From NCBI GenBank assembly GCA_015296085.1, contig DVDT01000073.1, positions 1 to 64,000 of the forward strand: DNA of 64,000 nt. The letters are read 5' to 3'. Source of the stretch: Trichormus sp. M33_DOE_039. Its GTDB lineage: Bacteria; Cyanobacteriota; Cyanobacteriia; Cyanobacteriales; Nostocaceae. Below the pieces are notes generated by a model. It ran no database searches, was not told the DNA's origin, and saw only the letters and a list, made by a program, of their open reading frames with translations. Both the position numbers and the translations under genes were made by a program. How positions within the stretch are numbered: the first letter of the stretch is position 1; the number at the start of each line of letters is the position of its first letter. Positions 16,661 to 25,946 of this stretch are shown piece by piece.

Positions 16661-19249
16661 TTAAAACTCAAAGGAAATTGACCCGATAATTGTAAATGGT
16701 GCGCCCGGAATCACAGTATTTCTACCAAAATTAAATGACTCAATATACCTGATACCAAACAAGTTTTCGATATTGATAGCAGCTTTCCAATTATCTCGCT
16801 TGTAATAAATTGCAGCATCAGTTCGCAGATAACTAGGTAGTGTGAAAGTATCGTCAAACTCAGGGGTAGGAATATCACCACCTACTCTATCGGAAAGATA
16901 AAATAACCCTAAACCAAAGCCAAAACCTTGCAAATTGCCCTGGCGGAATTGATAAGTAGTCCACAAACTAGCTTTATGTTCAGGTACTTTAGGTACTCTA
17001 GAACCAACCCTCAAATCATTACTTTTTGTGACTGTGGCATCTGTATAACTATAAGCAGCAATAATATTCCATCCCGGCAAAATTTCACCAGATATATCTA
17101 ATTCAATTCCTCGACTTCTCTGTTCCCCAACAGGAATGCTAAAGCCATCAGGGTCATTGGGATCGGGCGTAGCAATATTTGTTCTAGTAATTTCATAAGC
17201 TGCTAATGTCGCTGAAAATTTTTCATTCAAATCTGCCTTGATTCCGACTTCATATTGATTACCACGTTCAGGGGGTAAAAATGTACCGTCAGCACGCTGG
17301 GCAAAATTGGGAACGAACGAGCGACTATAACTAGCATAAAGTGAAATCGGTTTAATTGGTTGGTAAACAACACCAATCCGAGGAGTAAAGGCTTCGTCAT
17401 ACTGAAGGGTACGAGTATCTGAAAGTCTATCAAACTGGTCTTGCTCCACAACGTCAAAACGACCACCCAGCATTAACTTGAATTTGTCTGAGAATGCTAT
17501 TTGATCTTGCAAATAAATACCTAATGAATCAGTTCTAGATTTGCCATCTCTAACTACATTGGTTAATTCAGACAGCGCAGGTCTGGGGATAACGTTGTAA
17601 ACCGGGTTAAAAATATTTATTGATGGAGTGAGTCCCCCAGGTAGCCGTCTTTGAGAACCATCGCTCTTTTGTCGAGCCAGATCAAATCCAAACAAGAGTG
17701 TATGTTCAATTGAACCTGTCTTAAATTTACCAACAATATCTGTTAGTAGAGAGTATGTCTCACGGTAATCATCATTAGAACGGAAATTGCGTGATAGTTC
17801 ACCAGTTGCTTCGTCAACTACCAGAGGCTGGGCGCGATAATCAAAAGTATCTTGTGAGGTATAGCGAAAGGCGTTGCGGAGGGTTAATTGGTCACTAAAA
17901 CGATGCTCTAAGCGGTATCCAACATTTACCTCTTCTACTGTGCGTTCATCTCCTGGTTCACCCAAGAATCTACTAGTAGGAATGTCAGCAATACCCCGTC
18001 CAAAAGCAACTATACCTTGATCCATTGTACGCTCATCGTTGACATAACTAACATCAAACAATATGTTAGTGTTCTCACCCAGTTTTAAATCAAAAACTGG
18101 CCCAAAAAAGACTCGCTCACTATTGACAAAATTTCGGAAACTACCAGCATTTTCGTAGGCAACGTTTAGTCGATATAGTAATGATTTATCTGTGTTAAGA
18201 GGGCTTGATAAATCAATGGTAGAACGATAGTAATTGTAGTTGCCTACAGATAAATCGGCAGAGTAATAAGGAGTAGCAAGAGGTTTTTTCGTTACTAAAT
18301 TAATGATTCCCCCTGGTTCAGAATTTCCATATAAAACAGAAGCTGGGCCTTTAAGAACTTCTATTTGCTCGATATTAGCAAGCTCTCGCAATACAAAGCC
18401 GGTTTCTCTTAAGCCATTACGAAAAGTAGAAATAAAATCGAAGCCTCTAAGATTGAAGTTGTCATTTGTCCCGCCAAAAGTATCACCTTCGACAATACCA
18501 CTCACGTTACGAATTGCATCTGTGAGTCGAATAACTTTCTGATCTTCTAAAACTTGTTTAGGAATTACTTGAATTGACTGGGGAATGTCCCGAATTGGGG
18601 TGTCTGTTCTAGTGGCTGCTGATGCTTCTGGGATACGATATGTATCTTGTTCACCCGTAACTACCAGTTCAATAGGTGCTTCATTTTGTGCAGATGGTTG
18701 TTCTGGCTGGGTTTCGTTAATAGGTTGCGGTTCTGGTGGCGTTGGTGTTTGAGTAGTGGTTACAGTTGGGACAACCCCGAAAACTAAACCCTCGTCACCA
18801 TCAAACAATTCGACTTGCGGCGCACCAGTTTCACCTGTTACTGTCACACGAATTGTATTTGCATCTAAATTTGTGACTATAACTTCACTAATTCCCGCAG
18901 TTGGTTTTTCCTGGCGGAATGTATCGCCGCTAGATATGCTCACTTGAGCATTGGGAATCTCAACAATATAGCTATTTCCCTCACTCTTGTTGGTCAGTTG
19001 CAGTTTATCTGATTGATTAGTGGCTAAAATTACCTCTATCCCTTTCTCAGTGGTTTGCAACTTGACATCTGTTACCTGAACCAGAGATTGAGCCAGCCAT
19101 TGTTGAATAGTAGTAGCAGGTTTTTCTATATCACTCAATTGAGAAATTTTTGATATTGGTTTTTGGTTATCTTCCGCTAACGCAGGGAGGTTAACCAATA
19201 CCAAACTCAATCCTGTCATCCAAGCTAGTTTTTGCAATTGATTTGACAT
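16661..19249 (-). CDS. Cassette 2 TonB-dependent siderophore receptor with AMIN domain
   Basis: From the ATG at 19249 (TTG at 19267 is the longer alternative) 862 residues are encoded. Order: signal peptide ending near LPALAED, AMIN domain (GIEVILATNQSDKLQ), linker with TPTPPEPQPINETQPEQP, TonB box PIELVVTGEQD, plug (RDIPQSIQVIPKQVLEDQK, LRGFDF, NIEQIEVLKGPASVLYG, PGGIINLVTKK) and barrel ending IIGSISFEF. The AMIN and linker DNA (about 18660-18960) is nearly the same as in cassette 1 (about 13600-13890), while plug loops and barrel differ, pointing to different ligands. Confidence 0.93.
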   Translation of the reverse strand: MSNQLQKLAWMTGLSLVLVNLPALAEDNQKPISKISQLSDIEKPATTIQQWLAQSLVQVTDVKLQTTEKGIEVILATNQSDKLQLTNKSEGNSYIVEIPNAQVSISSGDTFRQEKPTAGISEVIVTNLDANTIRVTVTGETGAPQVELFDGDEGLVFGVVPTVTTTQTPTPPEPQPINETQPEQPSAQNEAPIELVVTGEQDTYRIPEASAATRTDTPIRDIPQSIQVIPKQVLEDQKVIRLTDAIRNVSGIVEGDTFGGTNDNFNLRGFDFISTFRNGLRETGFVLRELANIEQIEVLKGPASVLYGNSEPGGIINLVTKKPLATPYYSADLSVGNYNYYRSTIDLSSPLNTDKSLLYRLNVAYENAGSFRNFVNSERVFFGPVFDLKLGENTNILFDVSYVNDERTMDQGIVAFGRGIADIPTSRFLGEPGDERTVEEVNVGYRLEHRFSDQLTLRNAFRYTSQDTFDYRAQPLVVDEATGELSRNFRSNDDYRETYSLLTDIVGKFKTGSIEHTLLFGFDLARQKSDGSQRRLPGGLTPSINIFNPVYNVIPRPALSELTNVVRDGKSRTDSLGIYLQDQIAFSDKFKLMLGGRFDVVEQDQFDRLSDTRTLQYDEAFTPRIGVVYQPIKPISLYASYSRSFVPNFAQRADGTFLPPERGNQYEVGIKADLNEKFSATLAAYEITRTNIATPDPNDPDGFSIPVGEQRSRGIELDISGEILPGWNIIAAYSYTDATVTKSNDLRVGSRVPKVPEHKASLWTTYQFRQGNLQGFGFGLGLFYLSDRVGGDIPTPEFDDTFTLPSYLRTDAAIYYKRDNWKAAINIENLFGIRYIESFNFGRNTVIPGAPFTIIGSISFEF

Positions 19250-19321
19250 CACTCTACTCACACGCAAATAAAGGACTGGGGACTGGGTATTGGGAAATCC
19301 TACTTAGAGATTTTTAAATCT

Positions 19322-19386
19322 GTAGGGTGTGTCAGTTACATTAACCCTAGACACATCTAGACATTATTCGTACTGACGCACCTGAC
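19322..19386. repeat. Dispersed hairpin repeat between operator and receptor of cassette 2
   Basis: GTAGGGTGTGTCAGT at 19322 and ACTGACGCACCTGAC at 19372 are an imperfect version of the inverted repeat at 15531. A GGACTGGGGACTGGG tandem stretch lies beside it (19274). Together they push the operator to 245 bp from the start codon, against about 90-120 bp in most cassettes. Confidence 0.7.
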
Positions 19387-19493
19387 TAACTACCCAATGC
19401 CTCATCTCCAATAGCTGTTATGTTTGTAATTAATAATTACTATCAAGAAGCTTACAGGAAAGCTCTGGTTTATAGTTAAGTGCGTTGAACGCT

Positions 19494-19521
19494 AGACGGA
19501 ATTTTTTGAACGCTAGACGGA
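19494..19521. promoter_or_regulatory. Twin operator before cassette 2 receptor (ACGGA class)
   Basis: AGACGGAATTTTTT (19494) and AGACGGAATTTTTG (19515) lie in a perfect 21-bp direct repeat that also includes GAACGCT before each box. This is the most exact tandem of the nine operators. Confidence 0.75.
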
Positions 19522-19630
19522 ATTTTTGTCTTTTTCCATGATGGAATCAGGTTACTATTACTTGTGTGTGCAGAAGTTTTCAAAATAAAGTTTTGATGCT
19601 AAAAATTCAGACTATTTAATCTTTCTGTTC

Positions 19631-20674
19631 TTACCCTATTAATTCATCAATATTCATAGATTGCCTGGAATTAGCTAGCAAAAACTCTTTGGGATTGATG
19701 CCAAATTTTTTTCTAAAAGCACTGGCAAAGTAGCTGCGACTAGTAAAACCAACGCTACGAGATGCTTTAGAGATACTTGTTTCTCCTGTGACTAACAATT
19801 TCCTAGCTTGCTCTAATCTATGATGATGTAAATAGCTAAATACCGTTGTACCAAATACTAAACGAAATCCACGTTTGAGAGTACAATCATTCAAGCCAAC
19901 TTGCCTAGATAAGTCCCTTAAGGAAGGAGGATTATCTAAATTACGCAATAAAACTTCTTTGGCATAGTGAATCCGTTCGACATCATCAGGCTTGAGAGAA
20001 AATTTATCTTGTTTACCTTGGCGTGCTGCTACATCTTCCTCAACCAGCAATACCATGAGTTCTAAAACTTTACTTTCTAAGTACATTCTTTTCATCATTC
20101 CCTGATAGGGACAATTTAAAATTTGTTGTAATGCTACTTCCATTGCTGGTGTATTAGTACCAGCGCGAGAGTAATATTCTTGATGGGATTGTCTAACCAA
20201 ATGAGCTAATTCCTGTGGTAGCTGATTTTTTTCTTTACCCATAAACAGGTAAAATATCTCTGGTTCTATGTGGACATTGATTTCAATGATTTTCCCTGAT
20301 TTAAATGCTTTAAATCTTTCCTTTGGTGCTAGTCCACTTCCAAATAATATGTTTTGTCCTTTACTAACAAAACAATTTTGTTCTTGGTAATATTTTGCTA
20401 GATAAAAACTGTATTCTAAAGGATGTTGTCGCTCAGGGTTTTTGATAACTAAATCTTCATGTAATTGATGTTCTGAAATTGCTAAGTGTAACCCATTCCG
20501 TAATTCTATTTCTCCCCAAAATCCTGTACCCAAATTTTGTGGGAATGGACAAAATGTATCAAATATATTCCAGGATTTTCCTAACATCGGGGAAAGCATC
20601 TGTACACTGGCTTCTGTTTCCGGTATATCTACAAATAATTCCCAAAATTCTTTTTGTGAAATGGTAATTGTCAT
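19631..20674 (-). CDS. Cassette 2 AraC-family (PchR-type) regulator
   Basis: From the ATG at 20674 (TTG at 20686 possible) 347 residues are encoded. The effector part contains QILNCPYQGMMKRMYLESK; the DNA-binding part has LNDCTLKRGFRLVFGTT and SVGFTSRSYFASAFRKKFG. It lies upstream of its receptor on the same strand and belongs to the ACGGA-box regulator group. The N-terminal part, with a CPFPQNLGTGFWGEIELRNG segment, is only weakly like that of cassette 1, as expected if the ligand differs. Confidence 0.9.
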   Translation of the reverse strand: MTITISQKEFWELFVDIPETEASVQMLSPMLGKSWNIFDTFCPFPQNLGTGFWGEIELRNGLHLAISEHQLHEDLVIKNPERQHPLEYSFYLAKYYQEQNCFVSKGQNILFGSGLAPKERFKAFKSGKIIEINVHIEPEIFYLFMGKEKNQLPQELAHLVRQSHQEYYSRAGTNTPAMEVALQQILNCPYQGMMKRMYLESKVLELMVLLVEEDVAARQGKQDKFSLKPDDVERIHYAKEVLLRNLDNPPSLRDLSRQVGLNDCTLKRGFRLVFGTTVFSYLHHHRLEQARKLLVTGETSISKASRSVGFTSRSYFASAFRKKFGINPKEFLLANSRQSMNIDELIG

Positions 20675-20998
20675 AACTGTGAGCAAGATATGTCAGTCAG
20701 TTTTCAATACAAAGCTGGTATGAGCAGCATTTATGAGCAAACACAGCAAATAACAGCTTATTGAAATTAATTAGCACTAGATTAATTAGAATAGCTTTTT
20801 ATTATACCGATTTTTGGTTGTTGATCATACTAATGCTTTGCATATTATTCTCAATTACTGAAGGGGAAATATTAAAATGCAATAAATAGGCATAATTAGC
20901 CGTAAAATACGAAAATTAGCTGATAAAAATTCTCTACTGCCCTCTGACAGCTTCTCAAATCAGCCGCCAAAATATGGCTTGTTTATAGCTAAAGTTTT
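20675..20998. other. Divergent intergenic region before the ABC pair
   Basis: The region separates the cassette 2 regulator (minus) from the ABC pair (plus). It is AT-rich. ATTAGC occurs twice 20 bp apart (20895 and 20915) within a larger imperfect repeat, which might be an operator, but it does not match the ACGGA or TATCC boxes. I see nothing else. Confidence 0.35.
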
Positions 20999-22780
20999 AT
21001 GAAAATCGGACTACAGCAATATTGGCACTTACTTGTAGACTATCTCAAGCCGCAAAAGGGTAGAGTAGTTAAGTTTGCGATCGCACTTCTTTTCAGCATC
21101 GCCTTACAAATCCTCAACCCCCAGATTTTACGCTATTTCATTGACACGGCGGTGAGTGGAGGCGATAGTCAAAAGTTATTCTTAGCGGCGTTGTTATTTA
21201 TTGGTGTAGCTTTAATTACCCAAGCAATGTCAATTACCGCCACATTCTACGGTGAAAACGTCGCCTGGACAGCTACTAACGCTTTGCGTGCAGATTTAGT
21301 AGAGCATTGTTTGACACTAGATTTATCCTTCCACAAATACCGTACACCCGGCGAATTAGTGGAACGCATAGACGGCGATGTGCAGAATTTATCAGAATTT
21401 TTCTCGAAATTTACTATTCACATCTTGGGTAATTTGCTCATGGTCTTGGGTGTGATAGTAGTGCTGTTTATAGAAGATTGGCGAGCCGGTGTAGCTATTT
21501 TATTATTTACTCTCATCGCCTTATCTACTCTGATTAAGTTGCGTAGCATTTCAGTTTTCCATTGGGGAGGTTATCGCCAATTCAGTGCTGAGTTTTTTGG
21601 CTTCTTAGGTGAACAGCTAACAGGGATGGAAGACATTCGTGCTAATGGTGCAAAAAATTATGTCATGCACCGCTTCTATACAATCATTCGCAACTGGCTA
21701 CCCATCTTTCATAAAGCCCGCTTTGCCGATACAATTCTTTGGGTGACAACTAACGGTATATTTACGTTAGGCAGTGTCGTTGCTCTCATCGTTGGTGCTT
21801 ACCTGTGGAGTCAACAGACAATTACCATCGGTACAGTTTACCTACTCTATTACTACACCAATATTCTCAGCGAACCGATTGAACAGATTCGCAACCAATT
21901 TGAAGACCTCCAGCAAGCAGATGCGAGTATTTACCGCATTACAGACTTATTGCAAGTCCAATCTCAATTACGTACAAGCGGCGAAAAATCACTTCCCCCA
22001 GGCGCGCTTTCTATAGCTTTTGATAATGTCTCTTTTGGGTACAATGACCGGGGATCGGGGACTAGGGACTGGGGACTAGGGACTGAAGATTTAGTATTGC
22101 AAGATGTATCTTTTAATTTACCTGCGGGTCAGGTTTTGGGGTTACTGGGACGCACAGGAAGCGGTAAGTCTACTTTGGCGCGATTACTTTTGAGATTGTA
22201 TGACCCGCAATTGGGTTCAATTAGGTTGGGGGGTGTACCTATCGACCAAACCCCACTCCCAGAACTACCGGAGAAAGTGGGATTAGTGACTCAAGATGTC
22301 CAACTTTTTCAAACCACAGTTCGCAATAACCTGACTTTTTTCAACCCTGACATTACTAGCGATCGCATCTATGAAACAATAGAAATGTTGGGCTTGTCAG
22401 AATGGTTGCGCTCTTTACCCAACGGCTTAGAGACAAACTTAGGCCCAGATAGTAGCGGCTTGTCAGCAGGACAGGCGCAGCTATTAGCCTTTACCCGTGT
22501 GTTTCTCAAAGATCCTGGTTTAGTAATTCTCGATGAAGCCTCTTCACGTCTTGACCCAATGACAGAAAGACTCATTGAAAAAGCTATAGATAAATTATTG
22601 ATGGGACGAACCGCCATTATTATTGCCCATCGTTTAGCCACCGTAGAAAGAGCCAATCAAATCTTAATTTTAGACAAAGGTAAAGTCAGTGAATACGGTG
22701 AACGCGAAGAACTAGCAAACAATCCTAATTCACGTTTTGCCCAATTATTAAAAGCTGGTTTAACAGATTTATTAGTTTAG
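20999..22780 (+). CDS. ABC exporter half A (degenerate signature) of a heterodimer-type pair
   Basis: The 593-residue protein has six N-terminal membrane helices and an ATPase with Walker A RTGSGKST (~383) and Walker B LVILDEASS with the catalytic Glu. The signature reads LSAGQAQ (~487) instead of LSGGQ. A GGGACT-type repeat (22049-22085) encodes an extra RGSGTRDWGLGTED stretch just before the ATPase strand. The next gene, 68 bp downstream, encodes the complementary half. The pair lies between cassette 2 and the scar region; a siderophore export role is inferred from place only. Confidence 0.87.
   Translation: MKIGLQQYWHLLVDYLKPQKGRVVKFAIALLFSIALQILNPQILRYFIDTAVSGGDSQKLFLAALLFIGVALITQAMSITATFYGENVAWTATNALRADLVEHCLTLDLSFHKYRTPGELVERIDGDVQNLSEFFSKFTIHILGNLLMVLGVIVVLFIEDWRAGVAILLFTLIALSTLIKLRSISVFHWGGYRQFSAEFFGFLGEQLTGMEDIRANGAKNYVMHRFYTIIRNWLPIFHKARFADTILWVTTNGIFTLGSVVALIVGAYLWSQQTITIGTVYLLYYYTNILSEPIEQIRNQFEDLQQADASIYRITDLLQVQSQLRTSGEKSLPPGALSIAFDNVSFGYNDRGSGTRDWGLGTEDLVLQDVSFNLPAGQVLGLLGRTGSGKSTLARLLLRLYDPQLGSIRLGGVPIDQTPLPELPEKVGLVTQDVQLFQTTVRNNLTFFNPDITSDRIYETIEMLGLSEWLRSLPNGLETNLGPDSSGLSAGQAQLLAFTRVFLKDPGLVILDEASSRLDPMTERLIEKAIDKLLMGRTAIIIAHRLATVERANQILILDKGKVSEYGEREELANNPNSRFAQLLKAGLTDLLV
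22049..22085 (+). repeat. GGGACT short tandem repeats inside the ABC exporter gene
   Basis: Several copies of GGGACT(A/G)GG follow one another in frame. This kind of short tandem repeat normally lies between genes in heterocystous cyanobacteria. Here it adds about 14 residues near the start of the ATPase domain without breaking the frame. Confidence 0.8.
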
Positions 22781-22848
22781 GGAACTAGAAATAATTCCAA
22801 ATCATATTTTACCTTTGCCCCATGCCCCATGCCCTATTCCCAAATATT

Positions 22849-24675
22849 ATGATTTCATCAAGCAAAAAACTTGCTGGTTGGCAATTATTATGGCAATTGA
22901 TTTGCTATAAACCAAAACTCTACTTAATTGATACTTGCTTCTGGATTTTTATTATGGGCTTACCTGCCCTACCTGGATTAATTATTCGAGAATTTTTTAA
23001 TAGTCTCACAGGTAAAGCTCAATTTGGTTTATCCCCTTGGGCATTTATTGCAGGTTTTGTTGCTTTAAATTTGGGGCATATTTTGGTGATATTTATAGGA
23101 CGCATCACCAAAACTCAGCACCGTTTCACCATGAGGTCATTACTGAGAAGAAATTTATTAGAACGTCTCTTAAATAATGCTCATGCTCAAATTAAGGTTA
23201 CTCATGATAATACTGAAAAATCTGTATCTCAGGGTGAAGTGATCAGCTACTTTCGAGATGATGCAGAACATATTGAAGATAATGTGGCATGGGTATCAGA
23301 AATATTTGGAGAAGGACTATTTGCTGTTCTTTCTTTAGTCATATTATTAAGTGTCAATATACCCATGACACTATTTGTTTTTCTCCCCTTAGTGGGAATG
23401 GTAGTAATTATTCAAAAAACCGAAACACGTATTAAAAAATATCGCCAAGCCAGCCGTCAAGCAACTCAACAAGTGACAGGAATTTTAGGAGAAATCTTTA
23501 GTTCTGTACAAGCGATTAAAGTTGCTGGTGCAGAACAAGATGTCCTCACTTACTTTCGCACTTTAAATGACAATCGGCGCGAGAGGATGGTTAAAGATAG
23601 CCTATTAAAAGCTATTCTCAATTCACTATTTCAAAATATGGTGAATTTCGGCACAGGTTTGATTTTAGTGATGGCTTCTTTTTTGATGCAAAGCGGCGGT
23701 AATCAATTAACAGTAGGTGACTTTGCCTTATTTGTTTATAACCTATCATTTGTCACAGGGTTTTTTGCTTCTGTAGGTGGCTTTATGGCTTTGTATAAGC
23801 AAACAGAAGTTGCTTTTGAACGTATGGCTGCTTTAATTTCTGGTGCATCAGCAGAGACTTTGGTAGCCCCAAATCAACTTTATTTGCAAGAATTGGGTAA
23901 AAGTAGAAAAAATTTACCTCAATTAGAACAACTTGTAGAAAATGAGAGCCATAATTTACAATCATTAAACCTATCAAATTTAACTTATATTTATCCTGGT
24001 ACTAATCAAGGAATTGTAGATATTAACTTACAAATACAACGGGGTAGTTTGACTGTCATTACTGGACGCATCGGCGCAGGAAAAACTACATTGCTCCGAG
24101 TATTATTAGGATTATTACCCAAACAAGCAGGAGAAATTTATTGGAATAATCATCTAGTTGTAGACCCTGCTAATTTTTTTGTACCGCCTCGCAGTGCGTA
24201 TACTCCCCAAATTCCCCAACTGTTCAGCTATTCCTTACGAGAAAATATTTTGTTGGGATTGTCTAAAGACGATACTGATATTGAAACAGCATTAAAAATG
24301 GCTGTATTTGAGCAAGATTTAGCAGCCATGAATGAGAAGTTAGAAACTTTAGTCGGAACAAAAGGAGTACGCCTTTCTGGTGGACAAATGCAACGGGTAG
24401 CGGCGGCGCGGATGTTTGTACGTCAGCCAGAATTGCTGGTATTTGATGACCTTTCTAGCGCGTTAGATGTGGAAACAGAATTAACATTATGGTCGCGGAT
24501 ATTTGCTAATACAACTGAGGAAAATTCTTGGACACCAACCTGTTTGGTAGTGTCTCATCGTCGTTCTGTTTTACGACGCGCTGATCAGATTATTGTGATG
24601 AAAGCTGGTAGGGTTGTAGCTCAAGGGAAGTTTGAAGAGATTTTAGCTGATGAGGAAGCGGATTGGATTTTTTAG
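22849..24675 (+). CDS. ABC exporter half B (Asp in place of catalytic Glu) of a heterodimer-type pair
   Basis: The ATG at 22849 gives 608 residues starting MISSSKKLAGWQLLWQL. An in-frame ATG at 22822 lies within a CCCCATG repeat and is less likely. Six membrane helices precede an ATPase with Walker A RIGAGKTT (~405), signature LSGGQMQRVAAARM (~508) and Walker B ELLVFDDLSS, in which the usual Glu is Asp. Together with the LSAGQ signature of half A this builds one degenerate and one canonical ATP site, as in heterodimeric exporters such as TM287/288. The last ~150 bp are duplicated at 25709. Confidence 0.87.
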   Translation: MISSSKKLAGWQLLWQLICYKPKLYLIDTCFWIFIMGLPALPGLIIREFFNSLTGKAQFGLSPWAFIAGFVALNLGHILVIFIGRITKTQHRFTMRSLLRRNLLERLLNNAHAQIKVTHDNTEKSVSQGEVISYFRDDAEHIEDNVAWVSEIFGEGLFAVLSLVILLSVNIPMTLFVFLPLVGMVVIIQKTETRIKKYRQASRQATQQVTGILGEIFSSVQAIKVAGAEQDVLTYFRTLNDNRRERMVKDSLLKAILNSLFQNMVNFGTGLILVMASFLMQSGGNQLTVGDFALFVYNLSFVTGFFASVGGFMALYKQTEVAFERMAALISGASAETLVAPNQLYLQELGKSRKNLPQLEQLVENESHNLQSLNLSNLTYIYPGTNQGIVDINLQIQRGSLTVITGRIGAGKTTLLRVLLGLLPKQAGEIYWNNHLVVDPANFFVPPRSAYTPQIPQLFSYSLRENILLGLSKDDTDIETALKMAVFEQDLAAMNEKLETLVGTKGVRLSGGQMQRVAAARMFVRQPELLVFDDLSSALDVETELTLWSRIFANTTEENSWTPTCLVVSHRRSVLRRADQIIVMKAGRVVAQGKFEEILADEEADWIF

Positions 24676-24764
24676 ATTTTTATATGTAGCCTGATTATTT
24701 CCAAAATAATTGCAATGAATTATTAATAGTGTATGCACAACTCGCTCTTAGAAAAAATTCAATA

Positions 24765-24918
24765 ATATAGGAATCCGACTTGATTATTGAAATTACTTAC
24801 TTAGGTAGGTAATAGGGAACAAGGTTGAGAGTTGGGGGAACAGGGTAAGAATGAATAAAAGTGTACTGATTTTTTATGTGCCAGCGCAGGCTACGCCAAC
24901 AGAAATCAAATATGATTC
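24765..24918. repeat. Left arm of a long inverted repeat
   Basis: This arm pairs with 26475-26617. The inner 46 bases (24870-24915) are a perfect reverse complement of 26479-26524. The outer part is similar with gaps (ATATAGGAATCC..ACTTGATT and GAAATTACTT blocks). The core includes the GGCGTAGCCTGCGC sequence of a dispersed cyanobacterial repeat. Confidence 0.85.
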
Positions 24919-25013
24919 CCATATCATGTTAGCTATCTAGCGGCAGTAGAATAATTTAAGCAGTGTAAAAATTTGATTTGCTCCGCATTTCCTTTTTCCA
25001 GTTCACTACGATA

Positions 25014-25445
25014 TTAACGAATCAAAACCAGTGTACCAGCTAAAATTAAACCAGTTCCTATCATTATTTGTGGAGTCAGTGATTCCTTGAGAAAAAGTGC
25101 TGAAAAAATAATTACCAACAGCAAACTTGACTTATCTAAAGGTGCGACTAAAGAAGCTTTTCCTATTTGTAAAGCACGAAAGTAAAATAACCAAGACAAA
25201 CCCGTCGATAACCCAGAAAAGACAAGAAATAATAGAGTTTTAGGAGAAATTATTAATAGTGTATCTAGTTGTCCTTTGGTAAAAACCCAACCCCAAACCA
25301 TAACTAAAATTACAACTGTGCGGATTGCGGTTGCTAAATTAGGGTTAATTGCTTCTACTCCTATCTTGCCAAAAATAGTAGTCAAGGCGGCAAAAAATGC
25401 TGATAACAGGGCGAATAATATAGCATTGGTTTCATGGAGAAGCAT
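25014..25445 (-). CDS. Small EamA/DMT-type membrane transporter
   Basis: The 143-residue protein is almost wholly membrane-embedded, with about five helices in the single-unit EamA pattern (ALLSAFFAALTTIFGKIGVEAINP, SGLSTGLSWLFYFRALQIG, LDKSSLLLVIIFSALFLKE). The length fits the short four-to-five-helix members of the drug/metabolite family, which dimerise. The ATG at 25445 is the natural start. It is the only apparently intact gene inside the inverted-repeat segment 24765-26617. The substrate is unknown. Confidence 0.8.
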   Translation of the reverse strand: MLLHETNAILFALLSAFFAALTTIFGKIGVEAINPNLATAIRTVVILVMVWGWVFTKGQLDTLLIISPKTLLFLVFSGLSTGLSWLFYFRALQIGKASLVAPLDKSSLLLVIIFSALFLKESLTPQIMIGTGLILAGTLVLIR

Positions 25446-25488
25446 TGAATATCTCTAAAAGTTTAGTACTTATTGATAAATAATATCA

Positions 25489-25707
25489 CTAATCCTGATG
25501 CCGCACTACAACTATAAAGAAACCCACTAAACTAACGAGCAACATACACACTGCACAAATCACATATAAAAACGCGATTCCTGCACCAGTACCGCTTCCA
25601 AATAATCCGCCAAATAAACCAACCAGAACACCACCTGATTGTAAAGCAGTATCACGTCCGTAATTTAGTGAAATTGGCATGATGAAAAATGGACATGAAC
25701 GCTTACG
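25489..25707 (-). pseudogene. C-terminal fragment of an MFS transporter
   Basis: The frame encodes MPISLNYGRDTALQSGG followed by a Gly-rich GLFGGLFGSGTGAGIAF and a last membrane helix ending in RHQD. This matches the end of 12-helix MFS exporters of the EntS-like group. Everything upstream of this last ~65 residues is missing and is replaced by a copy of the ABC gene end at 25709. MFS exporters are often used for siderophore secretion, so the loss may have removed an exporter from this cluster. Confidence 0.65.
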
Positions 25708-25708
25708 A

Positions 25709-25862
25709 AATTTCTTGGACACCAACTTGTCTTGTAGTGTCTCATCACCGTTCTGTTTGAAGATGCGCTGACTAGATTATTATGATGAAAACTGGTAGGG
25801 TCGTAGCTCAAGGGAAGTTTGAAGAGATTTTAGCTGATGAGCAAGCAGATTGGATTTTTTAG
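25709..25862 (+). pseudogene. Duplicated 3' end of the ABC exporter half B gene
   Basis: This stretch matches 24521-24675 at most positions, including the final AGGGAAGTTTGAAGAGATTT block and the stop. The copy carries a TGA in the former reading frame (after SHHRSV) and cannot be translated as an ABC domain. It is a duplication scar lying against the truncated MFS gene. Confidence 0.85.
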
Positions 25863-25946
25863 TTGCTGTGATTCATAGTAGTTGGTGTATCGCCTCAATG
25901 ATAGCAAAAATTGTTTCCTTTGCTTTGAGGGTTTTTTCTGCAAAAA

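Noticed and set aside
20895-20920. ATTAGC direct repeat 20 bp apart before the ABC pair as a receptor-type operator
   Set aside because: Spacing fits but neither the ACGGA nor the TATCC core is present; kept only as a remark on the intergenic region.
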